From: Chytridium lagenaria | Lineage: Eukaryota > Chytridiomycota > Chytridiomycetes > Chytridiales > Chytridiaceae | Length of the DNA stretch: 64,000 nt | NCBI GenBank assembly: GCA_025449115.1 | Contig: JAHLKC010000021.1 | Coordinates: 124,001-188,000 of the forward strand | Direction of reading: 5' to 3' | In this document: one piece after another, positions 20,056 to 32,711 of the stretch | How the letters are laid out: each line of letters opens with the position of its first letter | How positions within the stretch are numbered: position 1 is the stretch's first letter | Made by a program: the position numbers and the translations under genes | The notes under the pieces: model-generated | What the model saw: only the letters and a program-made list of their open reading frames with translations | What the model was told of the DNA's origin: nothing | The model's database searches: none

Positions 20056-22680
20056 TTCTTCCCCTCAGCTTTCGAAACGAGCAGTTTTACTGAACTTTTT
20101 TTACCATCCCAACTTAGGGCGTAATTCTTCAAACTGAGTTTGCGGCAATGCTTTAGTAAACAAATTTGCAGGTTGTAACTTAGTGTTAAGGTTCTTTTTC
20201 TTCTTCCTTGTACCTTTACTTTTATGCTATTTACTTTACAATTGTTTTACTTTTACGCATTATTTGAATTCTTCTTATGCTTATGTACCGTATAAGTTCT
20301 CGCCTTGCCCTCTCATCGAAATCTTGTAAGTCACGGGTGTCCACCTTAGCGCCAGCCTTAGACCAGAGTCTCTGAATGCAGGAATGCGGATCAGGAATAA
20401 ATTCTATTATTACGGTTAGAGTTAAGGTAATCAACGCGTATCTTCTTTGCGTTAACACTGTCTCTGATAACGTGAAACCTCCTGTCCACATGGCGAGAGC
20501 TCTGCGCGTATCTTTGCGTTAACTCTGCCTCTGATAACGTGAAACCTTTCTGTCCACATGGCGAGAGCTCTGTGAAATTATCGGCGTGCTGGCTAGCGCA
20601 TTCGCCGTTGTGTTGTTGCCATAAATTACCGGTGGGTCATTGAACGAACATCCCAGCTCTCCCAAAAGTTGACTAACCCAAATCATATGGGACGACGCTT
20701 CACTCAGCGACAAGTATTCTGCTTCAGCTGTCGACTGAGCCGTCGTTGCCTGTTTCTTGGTTCCCCACACAACAGCTCCCCCATTCAGTGTGATCACAAA
20801 TCCACTGGTTGACTTCATGTCCGCCAGATCCGTCCCCATGTCGGCACCCTCATATCTCACCAATTCTAGTTGCTCTCTTCTTGAGTACTGAATCCCCAGC
20901 TACTTTGTTTGATGAAGATATCCACAAATGCGTAAAGCGCATCCTAATGCGCAGGGTAAGGGTTCTCTTGGAATCCTGCAGCCATACCCAGAGCAAACGT
21001 GATATCTGATCGCGTCCCAATCATGGCGTGCATCAAGGATCCAGTGTACTGGCGGTATCCTTGACCTTTCTCGTTTGTTTTCGTTATCTGTCCATCCATT
21101 GTCTTTAACAGTTTTTTGATGGCGTCCATTGGGGTGTAATGCAAAAGGGTTTTCGGTAATTCCAGCTTTTGTCCCATCGTCTCGATGTATCTCTGCTGGA
21201 ACACCACAATCTTCCCTTTCACACGATCTAGCGACATTGCCAGCCCAACACGTATGGAAAACTTGCAGCTCGCGTTCCACAGTAAAGTCTCATGAATCTC
21301 TTCTTGGATCTATCAAACTCCTTCGTGCTAGTCGATACCTCAATAATGTCGTCAACATAGACACCCCTCATGGTAAAATCCTTCCCATTCCTCTTGTAGT
21401 AGAGACACAGATTCGCCACAGACCTCGTAAAATTCTCGTCGTCAACTTGGAATGTGTTCAATTCGTTATTGAAACACTATGTTGCCTGCACAAGACCATA
21501 AAGGGTCTTCATGCAGAGACACACCCAGTCTTCTTTCCCTTCCACGACGAATCCCACCCGCTGCTCTATGTAAATTTCGTTAACGTTGCTTGCTTGATGA
21601 CCAGTGCAAACTTTTTCGTCGTAATCAACGCCTTGTTTTTGTGAGTATTCGTTGCGACAAAATGTGCTTTGCGTTTAACCAAATCTCCAACTTTATCACG
21701 ACTTGTTTTTAACACCCATCCTGATTTAATAATCTTCTTGTCTTTTGGTCGGGGCATCAATTCCCATCTCGACCAAGCTCTTCATCTCCTCCTCCATCTC
21801 TTTCCTCCACTCACCCTTTTCCTTCCTCTGCATTGCTTCATGGTACGTTTTTGGTTCATCATTATTTGCTGATGGCTTGACCGTCCAAAACTCTCCAGGC
21901 TTCTTCTTGTTTCGTGTTGACCTTCGAAGGGATGTATCATATGGTTCATCCAAAGTTTGGTACGCGACGTCCACCAAACTGACGAACAGTAGATGAGCGG
22001 GGTTCTTCTCTATCTTCTTCTTCAAATAAGTCGCGGTCAGGAGTGTGATAACTGACATTATCATCTTCATCATCTTTCAGGTACCTCATCATACACGCCG
22101 TATCTGCTCCGCTTCCACCAGAGGTTGACGAGTCTGTGGGGAAAAAATTAGGTAAGTCCAAGTCAGCTTTCCACTCTTGAACCTCTCCTTCAAATTTTGA
22201 ATCTCCCTTCTCTGATTCAGCCGCAATTACCCCTTTGTTAAAGATGACGGATTTGCTTCTGATAAGCTTTTTTTTTTTCCAAACCCCACAGGCGGTAACC
22301 CAACGCGCATTAAAATCGCCCTTCTTCCGCTGCTGCCTGGGAATCAAAAGGAGGCTGAGCATACCCACCCCCTCAACCTCGATAAGTCCAGCTTGACTTG
22401 TTTAGCTTTCAATTCGTTGGGTTTGTCAGGAAATGATGTACGCGTCATCTTTCCATCAACACACCTTTCGCAGAGGTGAGTGTCCTCTTCATCAGTTATG
22501 TTGACTCCCTTTGCTACCTTCACTAGTTTCTTCACTCCCTTCTTTCCTAGATGGCCCATCTGCAAATGGCCATTGATGCGGAGTCACTGGCTTTCCAACC
22601 TTTGCCAAGGACATGGTGGGTTTTGAATCGATCACTTGATCAAGGTAGATGAGGTTTTCTTTGTTGCTATATAAGAACTG
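20056..22680 (-). pseudogene. decayed copia pol (minus strand)
   Basis: Fragments in several frames related to the family-D element. GAG-pre-integrase (MGHLGKKGVKKLVKVAKGVN, CERCVDGKM) lies at about 22450-22565 and runs straight into LSRLRGW, so the integrase core is deleted. RT pieces at 21228-21760 include YVDDI and KSGWVLKTSRD. RNase H lies at 20560-20863 (FVITLNGGAVVWGTKKQAT, QSTAEAEYLSLSEASSHM). Many frameshifts and short duplications are present, for example a repeated TCTTTGCGTTAAC block near 20440-20525. Its 3' LTR is the split LTR ending at 20055. Confidence 0.85.
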
Positions 22681-22699
22681 CTAATTACTACACCCAAGG

Positions 22700-24185
22700 T
22701 GTGGACTAGTTTAAGAGGAAAGTGCAAACAGCTTTGAAGATATTGTCTACACGTTTGGTGATCATCAACGCGTCATCAAAAACGTTCTTTTTGTTCCTGA
22801 CCTTGCAGAACCACTCAGCTTGTCTTAGGGATTATTGAGGGATCCCAGGATTTCATTGCCGCAAAGAAGGTATACTTATATCTTAACAGAGAAAGTAGGA
22901 GTATCAATATTGGCCGCCGTGTTGGTGACCTTTATCACCTACTCTCATCATACTCCACGGCTCCGGTCCCAATGGATACAACGGTTGAAGCCCACCAAGC
23001 ATCTTCAACTGTCATGGACAATTCTCAGCCCATTCGCCCCTTGTCTGACCAGGACTTTGATCTCGAAACCTGATTGAGTGTTGCAACACTACAGACGCGG
23101 AAGGTCACAGTACTGGAGTCCCTTTGGGGAACGCAGTCAGTACCGACGCAAGTGACGCTGAACTTATTGAATTTGATGTAAGTTAGTCAAACCAATTATA
23201 GTCCGCTCACACTAATCGTACTTCTTCTACAGCTGGACTTTTTAGAAAGAAGAACAGACGCGTTCATAAAGGAGATCGTTTTACTGCACAAAATTTGAAC
23301 ACGTTCATCCCCAAATTATAATTCCAACAATGACTCATGTAGATGCTCAGTTAAATAAACTGCATTTTGACGCACAGATACTTGATTTTATTAACTCCTC
23401 AATTATTGAAAACAGTTTTATCTGTGCTCAAAACAAAGCCGTCCAGCGTCCATTATACGCAACAACGCATGCAGCACCACGGAAACTTTTCCGACTTCAT
23501 GCTGATACAGTACCTCTACCGTGTCAAAGCATATAACGTGAGCAGTACTGGATTCCTTTCGTTGACAAATATATGCGAATCATAATAATCCGCTTTGTTA
23601 AAGATAAATTGCAATCATTTCCGCTCACAATTTCGATGATCTGTCAATTAGAGAATGAATCAGGAGAACATGTCGCTGAACTCTGAACCGATTCTGGTGA
23701 AATCCTCACGAATAATCTTCGTGCTTTCTGCTCTAACAAACTGCCACCTATGTCTGTTGTTCCATCACCACCCTATGCAAAAGAATTCAACGGGTTAGCA
23801 GAAAGAGTCCAGAACCGTCATCTGATTCCGAAAGCAAGGATGGAGTATACACGCAGGCTCAATCCATGGCGCCCGCGCCAGAAAACTCTAAAAAACTCCA
23901 TATCACTTTTGACGATGAAGAAGCACATAGAGTGTGTCAATCCTCTGCGGCAAACATAGTCTTCCCGACTCCAGCTCTGAGCTCCGTTCCACCTGAACAG
24001 ATTCCAATGTCAGATATCAAACCTCTCCCACTTACCGTGAAAGAAGCCAAGTCCCGGCCTGATGAAGCCAATTATTGGTATGCTGCAATGCTTCGAGAGT
24101 ACAATGAGCTCAAAGACAGAGGAACATGGGAAGAAGTGGTCTTACCTGACAACGCACATCTTACACCACCGTTCCTGCTGATAGT
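22700..24185 (+). pseudogene. decayed copia of a different lineage (plus strand)
   Basis: Heavily broken plus-strand frames: VLFVPDLAEPLSLS (protease/pre-integrase region, about 22785); LHFDAQI..NSSIIENSF and a Cys-poor stretch ending LFRLHADT (23330-23530); TDSGEILTNNLRAFCSNK and PPYAKEFNGLAERVQNRH (integrase core D and E regions, 23690-23820); PLTVKEAKSRPDEANYWYAAMLREYNELKDRGTWEEV (RT N-terminus, 24030-24150). The sequence differs from families A and D. RT is lost after about 24185. Confidence 0.7.
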
Positions 24186-24334
24186 GTGATTTGACAAAAA
24201 CTTAAATTTTGGCCATTTCGTCAAAGCATTTCGCCAAAATTTAACGAAGTCGGACCTTTTAAAATTAAATATCATCCAAATAACGATTTCGTCGAAATTT
24301 GTTTAAACAATCGAGTTTGTCAAGCTCTTGAACT

Positions 24335-25037
24335 TTGAGAACTTTGGATGATAACCTCCTGAGAAGTTGTCTGCGGTTCTGTCCAGTGTGCTTCAAGCAC
24401 TTTAAAGGCAACGCTTACCACGAGAAGAGGCACAACGAGTCGAAAGATCATCAAGAAGGTTTGCTTCGCGCAAGATTGGATGGCGTAAGTGAGATTTCAT
24501 GCGGTAGCTCGTGTTGTTGATGATATTTACCCTGCAAGCCTCATTTCTAACTATTATTAATTGAATTATGCAGTAGATCAGAAAACGTGCAACGAGCGTC
24601 TTGGCTCATGGGCATGGAATCGATAATCTGGCTGAGGCAGGAGCTGGAGGAAGTTTAGGCGGGAAGGGAATAAGTTGTCTGTGAATGAATCATGCGAGGA
24701 GGGTGACTCATATCAATAGATGCAAGCAAATGAAGTGGAGGACGACTCGTTGGATTCAGATGCGTATTCGGATGGCGGGTTCGGACTTCAAGATGGCGAT
24801 TGAAGTGAAGAAAGTAGCAATTGCGATGACGAGAGTCGCTCCATCAACAAAAACGGCTTTCATCGGCAAACCAGCATCAATTTTCCAGTAAACGAAGTGG
24901 AGGATAACTCGTTGGATTCGGATACGGATTCGGATGGGGAATTCGGACTTCAAGATGGGTTTTTAAGTGAAGAGAGTCGCTCCGTTAACAAAAACGGCTT
25001 TCATCAGCAAGCCAGTATCGACTTCAGGTCCCAACAC
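24335..25037 (+). pseudogene. fragment of an unidentified gene with a Cys/His motif and acidic repeats
   Basis: An open frame carries CPVCFKHFKGNAYHEKRH, a C2H2-like finger, and ends at a GTAAGT at 24487; a TATGCAG acceptor lies near 24574. Further on, two tandem copies of an acidic block (24733-24893 and 24894-25025) encode NEVEDDSLDSDAYSDGGFGL and NEVEDNSLDSDTDSDGEFGL, each followed by ESRS..KNGFH. The family-D copia element inserts at 25038. The reading probably resumes at 30268, the flank after the duplicated AACAC, and is cut again by LTR C at 30296. Not recognised; at best a broken gene. Confidence 0.45.
24733..25025 (+). repeat. two-copy tandem repeat, about 130-160 bp unit
   Basis: The units share GAAGTGGAGGA.GA.TCGTTGGATTC and GTCGCTCC..AACAAAAACGGCTTTCATC. 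The second lacks about 30 bp present in the first. It lies in the acidic region of the broken gene. Confidence 0.75.
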
Positions 25038-25437
25038 TGTTGGGTTTATTCATCTTTCTATTTTGTTTCACTCACCCACATTCGTTATTTTGTCTAAGTT
25101 ATTTTTCCCCCGAACCTATTTGTTTACGCGTTATTTTAAGTTTTGAGTTGATCAGTTTATTAGCTCCTCATTCCATTTGAGGAAGCGTTAATCCCTTTAA
25201 CCTTATTACTTTATGTTTTATTTATGATACGTAATTGGAGGGATTTACGGGTCATGAGTTCTGGTGTAAATCCCCACCCTCTACATGTATTGCGAAAAGT
25301 AGTTAACATTAATATATGGAAGTTTCGTAGTAATTACCTCCCTGTCACCGCTGGAGACTCCATCACTATTCTTTATAGTTTAATTCCCTTTATTAATAAT
25401 TATAATTTAATTACAATTGAGCCCCGTAACCCCTACA
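25038..25437 (+). repeat. 5' LTR, family D
   Basis: 400 bp from TGTTGGGTTTATTC to CCCCTACA; includes TTTACGCGTTAT at about 25124. Confidence 0.93.
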
Positions 25438-25554
25438 AGTGGTAGCACTTCACCTGGTTGGAAGGAGGAGTGAATCGATCCATTTGAGGGCCGAAGAGTA
25501 AAAGAGAAAAGAGCATTCATCCCAAGAAAGAAAGCAAGCTGTCAACACGAGAAG

Positions 25555-26545
25555 ATGACGAAAGAGAACGACGACAAACCGGTGATGTTTGATGGGACAC
25601 AGTTCCACATCTGGAAGTACCGCATGATCGGGTACTTGAAAGGCAAAGGCCTTTGGAAGATCGTCGAGAAGGGCTGGACGCCCTATGCAGTCGTTGACAC
25701 GCCTACAAATGCCGAAAAGAAGACTAGGTTAGAAGAAGAAGACCTGGACATGAAAGCAAAAGCAAGAATCGAATCAAGAGTTCACGACATCATCCTACCG
25801 TTGATACAGGATGAATCCACGGCAAAGGCGAACTGGGATAAAATAATCGAGACCTATGAAAGAAAGGCTCAGACGAACAGAAACGCGATTAGACGCAAAC
25901 TCACGAACTTGAAGATGAAAGAAGAAGACGACTTAAAGACTTACATCGCGGAGGTCTCGTCAACCATTCAGCAACTGAAGGCAGCGGGGGAAGACACGGC
26001 AACCCCGCAACACATCTCCATCCTCTTGACGACCCTCCCTGAAGCATACGACATCATAGTCAACCTTCTCGAGAACGAACCTAAAGCCGAGGCTGACTAT
26101 GCCTATGTCGTTGGAAAGCTGTTAGACATGAAACGAAACTGAAAGAGAGAAAGAAAGAAAATGAAGAGAATGAAGGCGCTCAGGCTCACGCTGCGGACGC
26201 TACAACAATCAACAACAAAGACACCGCGGCGGCGAGGACCGAGAATGCTACAATTGCGGAAAGAAAGGTCACTTAGCAAGAGACTGCTGGAGCGCGAGAA
26301 GAAATAACGACAACAGAAATGAAAGAGACAACGAACCTCAAGCTCAACCTGCGGCTGCAGGAAGAGGGTTTTTCCGAGGAAGAGGTCGCGGTGGTTTCCG
26401 TGGTCGAGGAGGACGCGGAAGAGGAGGTCGAGGCCGAGGTGGTTGGAATCGTGGACCTAATGCAAACCTGGCAAACCAAAACAACAATCAGAACATCAAC
26501 AACGGAGGAAATCCTGTGGTTTCGTTGCAGCAGTACCTACCGTCA
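25555..26545 (+). pseudogene. family-D copia Gag (frameshifted)
   Basis: Starts MTKENDDKPVMFDGTQFHIW. The UBN2-like Gag is open to 26142, then the frame changes after KLLD. The zinc knuckle CYNCGKKGHLARDC is at about 26248-26290. An Arg/Gly-rich tail (GFFRGRGRGGFRGRGGRGRG) and an Asn/Gln-rich stretch follow. The RG-rich tail is absent from family A. Confidence 0.85.
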
Positions 26546-26547
26546 AC

Positions 26548-27908
26548 ATGAGCTCGGAAGGCGGTCCGCAGACTAGAGACACCAGATGGATGTTAGACTC
26601 TGGAGCCACTCACCACATGACGTTCCAGCGCAACATCCTGTCGAACTACCGCTCCATCCAGTGCAACATCAGCACTGCCGACAACAACAGCAATCTTGAA
26701 TCCCGTGGAGTTGGTGACTGTGAAGTGAAGATTAGAAACGGTGAAAGAACAGGAACGTTAATACTCAAGAACGTGTTATACGTACCAAACATCGGACGGA
26801 ACCTGATCTCGCTTGGGATGGCGAGAAAGAAGGATCTTGACATATTCCCGAAGGACGACGGATACGACCTTAAACCAAAGAAAGAACCGTCAGCACAAGC
26901 ACTTGCAACGTTCACCTACAGCAGCAAAGAGAATCTCATTTACCTTGATCAAGTCATCGAATTCAAGCCAAGCACCGCCTCAGCAAAGGCCGAGAAGTCT
27001 CTGACACCGCACCAGTGGCACTTGCGGATGGGTCATCTAGGAAAGAAGGGAGTGAAGAAGTTAATGAAGGTAGCAAGGGGTCAAGATGACGAATGAAGAA
27101 GACACTTACCTGTGTGAGGGTTGTGTTGATGGGAAAATGACAAGGACATCATTTCCTGACAAACCCGACGAGTTGAAAGCCAAGGAGCCTCTCGAGAAAA
27201 TCCACGTTGACATCGTTGGACCTATGAAGACCGCGTCAAATGGCGGCGCACGTTACTTCCTCACCATCGTCGACAGCGCGACAAACTACGTTACCGTTTA
27301 CCTGTGCAAGAAGAAGAATGAGTCATTCAAGTACATCAAAAGTTTTAAAGAAGAAGCCGAGAAGAAAATCAAAAGGAAAACTCATTGAAATCGTGGCAGA
27401 CAACGGCGGCGAATTCAACAACAAACTAATGAAGGATTGGTGCTTAGAGCATGGGATTCGACTTACGTTCACCATGCCTTACACACCGCAACAGAACGGT
27501 GTTGCCGAACGGATGAACAGGACCTTGAACGAGAGGTCTAAAAGCATGTTAAGTTCTTCAAAACTCGAAACGCGTTTTTGGGGTGAAGCTGTGATGGCTG
27601 CAGCTTACCTCATTAACCGATCACCAACCCGAACGAACGAACAAGATGCAACGCCGCTTGAGAGATTCGCTGGAGTGAAACCTGACTTGTCGAGACTTCG
27701 TGGTTGGGGTTGCCTGGCACTTGTCTTGATACCCAAGCAGCAACGAAAGAAGGGAGACTTTAACGCACGACGGTGTGCTCTCGTTGGGTATGAGCCGCTG
27801 GGCTATCGCCTTTGGGATCTACAAACGAATAAGTTGGTTAGAAGCAAGTCAGTGATTTTTAACGAGGGAGTAATGGCGGCGGAAGCAGAGAAGGGAATCA
27901 AAGTTTGA
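26548..27908 (+). pseudogene. family-D protease and integrase (frameshifted)
   Basis: The protease active site RWMLDSGATHHMTF lies at about 26587. GAG-pre-integrase (HQWHLRMGHLGKKG) is at about 27010 and CEGCVDGKMTRTSF at about 27115. The integrase core follows: HVDIVGPM, EIVADNGGEFNN and PQQNGVAERMN. At least two frame changes occur (near 27080 and 27380). Confidence 0.87.
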
Positions 27909-28059
27909 AGGGGAGGTTCAAGAATGGAAAAACGACCTAGACTTACCGGATTACTCTACAGACTCGTCAAGCTCTGGTGGAAGTGAACTTGATACGGCGG
28001 TAAACGACGAAGACTCTGAAGATGAAGAAGATGATAATGTTAGTTATCATACACCCGAT

Positions 28060-29817
28060 CGCGACGACGTGAAGATGAAGAAAGAGAGGAACCTCACTCA
28101 CCTACGGTTCGTCGATCTGGTGGAAGAAGAGTTCCAAACTTCCGTGAAGACCTGGATGAGCCATACGAAACATCCCTTCGAAGGTCATCACGGAACAAGA
28201 AGAAGCCTGGAGAGTTTTGGACGGTTAGACCATCAGCAAACACGGCATCGTTAGAAGATGACGACGAACCAAAGACCTACCAGGAAGCGATGGGTAGGAA
28301 GGAAAAGGACGAGTGGAGGAAAGCGATGGAGGAAGAAATGAAAAGTTTGGTTGAGATGGGAACATGGAGGTTGGTTCCCCGACCTAAAGGGAGAAAGATT
28401 ATTAAATCAGGATGGGTGTACAAAACAAAGCGAGATGAGTTGGGAAATCTCGATAAACGAAAAGCGAGATTTGTTGCTAAAGGTACTCGCAGAAACAAGG
28501 AATCGACTATGACGAGAAATTCGCACCCGTATCAAGCAAGCGACGTTGAGAGTGATGCTTGCGGTCGCTTGTCAAGAAAACATGGAGATTCGACAATACG
28601 ACGTCAAGACCGCGTTTTGAATGGGAAGTTGAAGATCATGAGATATATATTGAACAGCCTGAAGGATTCGTCGTTGAAGGGAAGAAGACTGGGTGTGCCT
28701 GTGCATGAAGAGTCTCTACGGACTCGTTCAAGCACCAATGTGTTTCAACACCGACTTGAACACGTTCCAAGTCGACGAGGAGAAGTTTACTCGGTCAGCG
28801 GCGGATCCATGCTTTATTACAAGCGAAACGGCAAGGACCTCACCTTGAAGGGGGTCTACGTCGATGATATCATAGAAGCGTCGACGAGCAAGGAGGAATT
28901 AGATCGATCAGAAAAACGATTCATGAGACGTTACCGAGGTACAAGAGCTCCAAGTTTTCGATACGTCCTGGGGTGGCAATGTCGCTATGATCGTGTAAAA
29001 GGGAAGATTGTGGTGTTCCAGCAGAGATACATCGAAACGATGGGTCAAAAGCTGGAATTACCGAAAACTCTTTTACACTATACTCCAATGGACGCCGTGA
29101 AGAAACTCCTGAAGAACATGGAAGGGGAGATAATGAAAACGAACGAGAAGAATCAAGGATACCGACAGTACACTGGATCCTTAATGCATGCGATGATTGG
29201 AACTCGACCTGATATAGCATTCGCGCTTGGAATGAGCGCTAGGTTTCAAGAGAACCCTTACCCAGCGCATTGGGATGCGCTTTACCGAACTTGTGGATAC
29301 TTACAGCAAACGAAGCAATTGGGAATTCAGTATACTAGAAAGGACAAGCTGGAATTGGTGGGATATGCAGACGCCGACATGGGAACGGATCCAGACGACA
29401 TGAAGTCAACGAGTGGTTTTGTGATCACGTTGAACGGGGGAGCTGTGGTGTGGGGAACGAAGAAACAAGCAACGACGGCTCAGTCTACCGCAGAAGCTGA
29501 ATATGTTTCACTTAGTGAAGCATCGTCACATATGATATGGGTTAGCCAACTTCTGGGGGAGTTGGGTTATACGTTTAATGACCCTCCGGTGATTTACGGC
29601 GACAACACGACAGCAAATTCCCGTCGCCAGCACGCCGATAATATCGCAAAGTTCGCGACACGTGGATAGAAGGTTCCACGTCATACGAGATAGGGTTAAC
29701 GCGAAGAAAATACGCGTGGAGTACCTGAACACGAAGAGCAACCTGCAGACTTGTTTACGAAAGCTTTGCGCGAACGAAGTTTGAAGAATTGCGAGCAAAG
29801 TTTGGGATGGTTAAAGT
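28060..29817 (+). pseudogene. family-D reverse transcriptase-RNase H (frameshifted)
   Basis: RT begins at DEWRKAMEEEMKSLVEMGTW. The block IDYDEKFAPV is read in another frame at 28503-28530, and YDVKTAF likewise at about 28600. KGVYVDDIIEAS at about 28850 is the YVDD box. RNase H has VGYADADMGTD, NGGAVVWGTKKQATTAQST, AEAEYVSLSEASSHM and DNTTAN. The tail after 29620 is shifted again. Confidence 0.87.
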
Positions 29818-29858
29818 GGTTGATTAAAACTGCAAGGTTAGAAAGCTGAGGGGGAGAA

Positions 29859-30262
29859 TGTTGGGTTTATTCATCTTTCTATTTTGTTTTTCCTCACCCA
29901 CATTCGTTATTTTGGTCTAAGTTATTTTTCCCCCGAACCTATTTGTTTACGCGTTATTTTAAGTTTTTGAGTTGATCAGTTTATTAAGCTCCTCATTCCA
30001 TTTGAGGAAGCGTTAATCCATTTAACCTTATTACTTTATGTTTTATTTATGATACGTAATTGGAGGGATTTACGGGTCATGAGTTCTGGTGTAAATCCCC
30101 ACCCTCTACATGTATTGCGAAAAGTAGTTAACATTAATACATGAAAGTTTCGTAGTAATTACCTCCCTGTCACCGCTGGAGACTCCATCACTATTCTTTA
30201 TAGTTTAATTCCCTTTATTAATAATTATAATTTAATTACAATTGAGCCCCGTAACCCCTACA
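29859..30262 (+). repeat. 3' LTR, family D
   Basis: 404 bp, aligned end to end with the 5' LTR; preceded by the polypurine tract. Confidence 0.93.
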
Positions 30263-30295
30263 AACACGAACAGCAACACCACAGGAGTCGCTTGG

Positions 30296-30796
30296 TGTTG
30301 GGTTTTGCTCACTTGACTCACAAGGACGCGTCAGGATCACTCGCACCATTAGTCCGCGGCGTTAAGCGGAACACTAGAGTGCTCTGGAATTAACGCGTCG
30401 TTAGAGTTGAGCGCGAACGCGCCCACTGGACTTCTAATTTACATTCTGGACTCATTTGAATTTCCACTTTGATTACCTTCCTTGATTGGTTTATTTTCTT
30501 TATGCCAGTTTAATTATAACTGTACCTGTTTGTGATTGGACATTCCCTTCTAGCCTTTATTCCCTTTGTTCCCGTCAAGGCTCTCTGATTTGTTTATCTT
30601 GTAATGGAGAGTTTAACGCGTGAATGCACGCGTCTCCGATAGGTTTACCTTTGTGTTGTCTTTCCTCTTTACTTGTTCGTTTTGTTTGAGTATTTAAAGA
30701 CTCGTGTGTTGAGTCGAAATAAATCAAGAACGTTGTTCGAGCAAAAGTGCGTTTATTTTTGTTTAATTGAAGCCCCGTGAACAACAAGTATTCAAA
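30296..30796 (+). repeat. LTR, family C, second copy
   Basis: Same sequence as 19073-19967 without the nested LTR: starts TGTTGGGTTTTGCTC, ends near ACAAGTATTCAAA. Several ACGCGT motifs (30326, 30393, 30616, 30628). No matching 5-bp duplication was found, since the right neighbour is internal copia sequence. Confidence 0.8.
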
Positions 30797-32690
30797 CAGT
30801 GTTCGTTGCAGCAGTACCTACCGTCAACATTAGCTCGGAAGGCGGTCCGCAGACTAGAGACACTAGATGGATGCAAGGACTCTGGAGCCACTCACCACAT
30901 GACGTTTCAGCGCAACATCCTGTCAAACTACCGCTCCATCCAGTGCAACATCAGCACTACAGATAACAACAGCAATCTTGAATCTCGTGGAGTTGGTGAC
31001 TGCGAAGTGAAGAAATGGCGAAAGAACTGGAACATTAATACTCAAGAACGTTTTGTACGTACCAAACATCGGACGGGAACCTGATCTCGCTTGGGATGGC
31101 AAGGAAGAAGGACCTTGACATCTTTCTGAAGGATGACAGATACGATCTAAACCAAAGAAAGAACCGTCAGCGCAAGCACTTGCCAACGTTCACCTACAGC
31201 AGCAAAGAGAATCTCATCACCTTGATCAAGTGATCAAATTCAAGTCAAGCACCGCCACGGCAAAGGCAACGAAGGCTCTGACACCGCACCAATGGCACTT
31301 GCGGATGGGTCACCTAGGAAAGAAGGGAGTGAAGAAGTTAATGAAGGAAGCGAAGGGGGTCAACATGACCAATGAAGAAGACACTTACCTTTGTGAGGGA
31401 TGTGTTGATGGCTCACGAAAAGATGGTCATAAGACAATTCGACGTAAAGACGGCATTTTTGAACGGCATCTTTGAAAGACGTCGAGATTATACATTGAGC
31501 AGCCGGAGGGATTTGTGGAATTAGGCAAGGAAGGATGGTCTGCCTGTTGATTATTAAAACTCTGTATGGGTTAAGCAGTCACCGCTTGGATGGAATGAAG
31601 TGTTGGATGGGTTCCTTTTAGAAATGGGTTTTACGCGATCAACATCGGACGCGTGTCTCTACTTCAAAAGACACGGTGAACGACTTACTCTACTCGTGGT
31701 CTACGTGCGACGACATAATTTTCGGCAGCACAAGGACGTTCAAGAAGCCGAGAAATTTGAACGCGACTTGAAAAAACGCGTTTTTCCGCCACGAGTGAGC
31801 ACGACCCAAGGTACGCTGTTGGAACCCAGATTCGTTACTCTCAAGAAGAAGGCATCATGAGGATCAAGCAGGCCGCCTACATTGACACAATGATGAAGAA
31901 GCTTCAAGTACCAGAGCAACACGTGAAGAAGCTTCCTATTCGACCTGGCACGCGTCTTGGAAGGATTGAGGACGACGCGTCACCTTTGGAATCGGTTGAC
32001 GGCTTGGCTTACCGCACAGTGATCGGATCACTTATGTACGCGATGGTGAATTCGCGTCCAGACATCGCCTTCACCGTAGGAATGCTTGCACGTTACCAAG
32101 CAAGGCCTGGAGAGGCACATTGGGAGTGTGCACGCGACTTGTTGGGATACTGAGAAAGACGCGTGACTTGGGGATCAAGTACGAGAGAACGGGCGATAAA
32201 CTTCGACTTGAAGGGTACAGCGATGCTGACCTCGGGAACGATCCTGATGAGAGAAAATCCATCAGTGGATTCGTGATCATGATAAATGGGGGAGCCGTCA
32301 TCTGGGGAGCGAGGAAGCAGGCATCTGTGGCGGTCTCAAGCGCTGAGGCAGAGTATGTCGCGCTCAGTGAAGCCTCATCTGAGCTTATTTGGCTGAGGCA
32401 ACTTCTGGAGGAGATTGGATACGCGTTTGATGAACCACCGCATCTTTACTGTGACAACACAGCGGCAGAGGCTATCGCGAAGAATCCGGTTATCAGCTCG
32501 CGCACGCGTCACGTTGACTTACGCTTTCACGCGGTCAGGGATCGCGTCTCCAAGAAGCTGCTGAGTGTAGAGCATGTTGGAACGAAGGAGCAACCCGCAG
32601 ATATGTTTGACAAAAGGGTTGAGCAACGCGGATTTGGAGAGATGTCGCGAAATGGTGGGAATGGAACTTGTTGTGGATGAGGACGCGCTG
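30797..32690 (+). pseudogene. composite decayed copia pol: family-D protease region joined to a family-E RT-RNase H
   Basis: 30800-31410 repeats the family-D protease/pre-integrase (DSGATHHMTFQRNILSN, HQWHLRMGHLGKKGVKKLMK, CEGCVDGS). It then jumps within the coding sequence to RT (MVIRQFDVKTAFLNG near 31425), so integrase and early RT are deleted. From 31560 the RT-RNase H belongs to another lineage close to family A: LGWNEVLDGFLLEMGF, YSDADLGNDPDERKSISGFV, SVAVSSAEAEYVALSEASSEL, CDNTAAEAIAKNPVISSRTRHVDL. It ends at EQPADMF with the tail out of frame. A purine tract AAAGGGGAGAA precedes the LTR at 32712. Confidence 0.8.
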
Positions 32691-32711
32691 CCAGACGCGT
32701 AAAGGGGAGAA

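Larger units (their letters stand above)
25038..30262 (+). mobile_element. Ty1/copia LTR retrotransposon (family D), complete ends
   Basis: LTRs at 25038-25437 and 29859-30262 are very similar, differing by a few small indels. The 5-bp target duplication AACAC is exact (25033-25037 and 30263-30267). A primer-binding-like AGTGGTAGCACTTCACC follows the 5' LTR, and the purine tract GCTGAGGGGGAGAA precedes the 3' LTR. Internal domains are in copia order, but frameshifts break Gag, integrase and RT. It is older than the family-A copy by LTR divergence, yet all domains remain recognisable. Confidence 0.93.
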
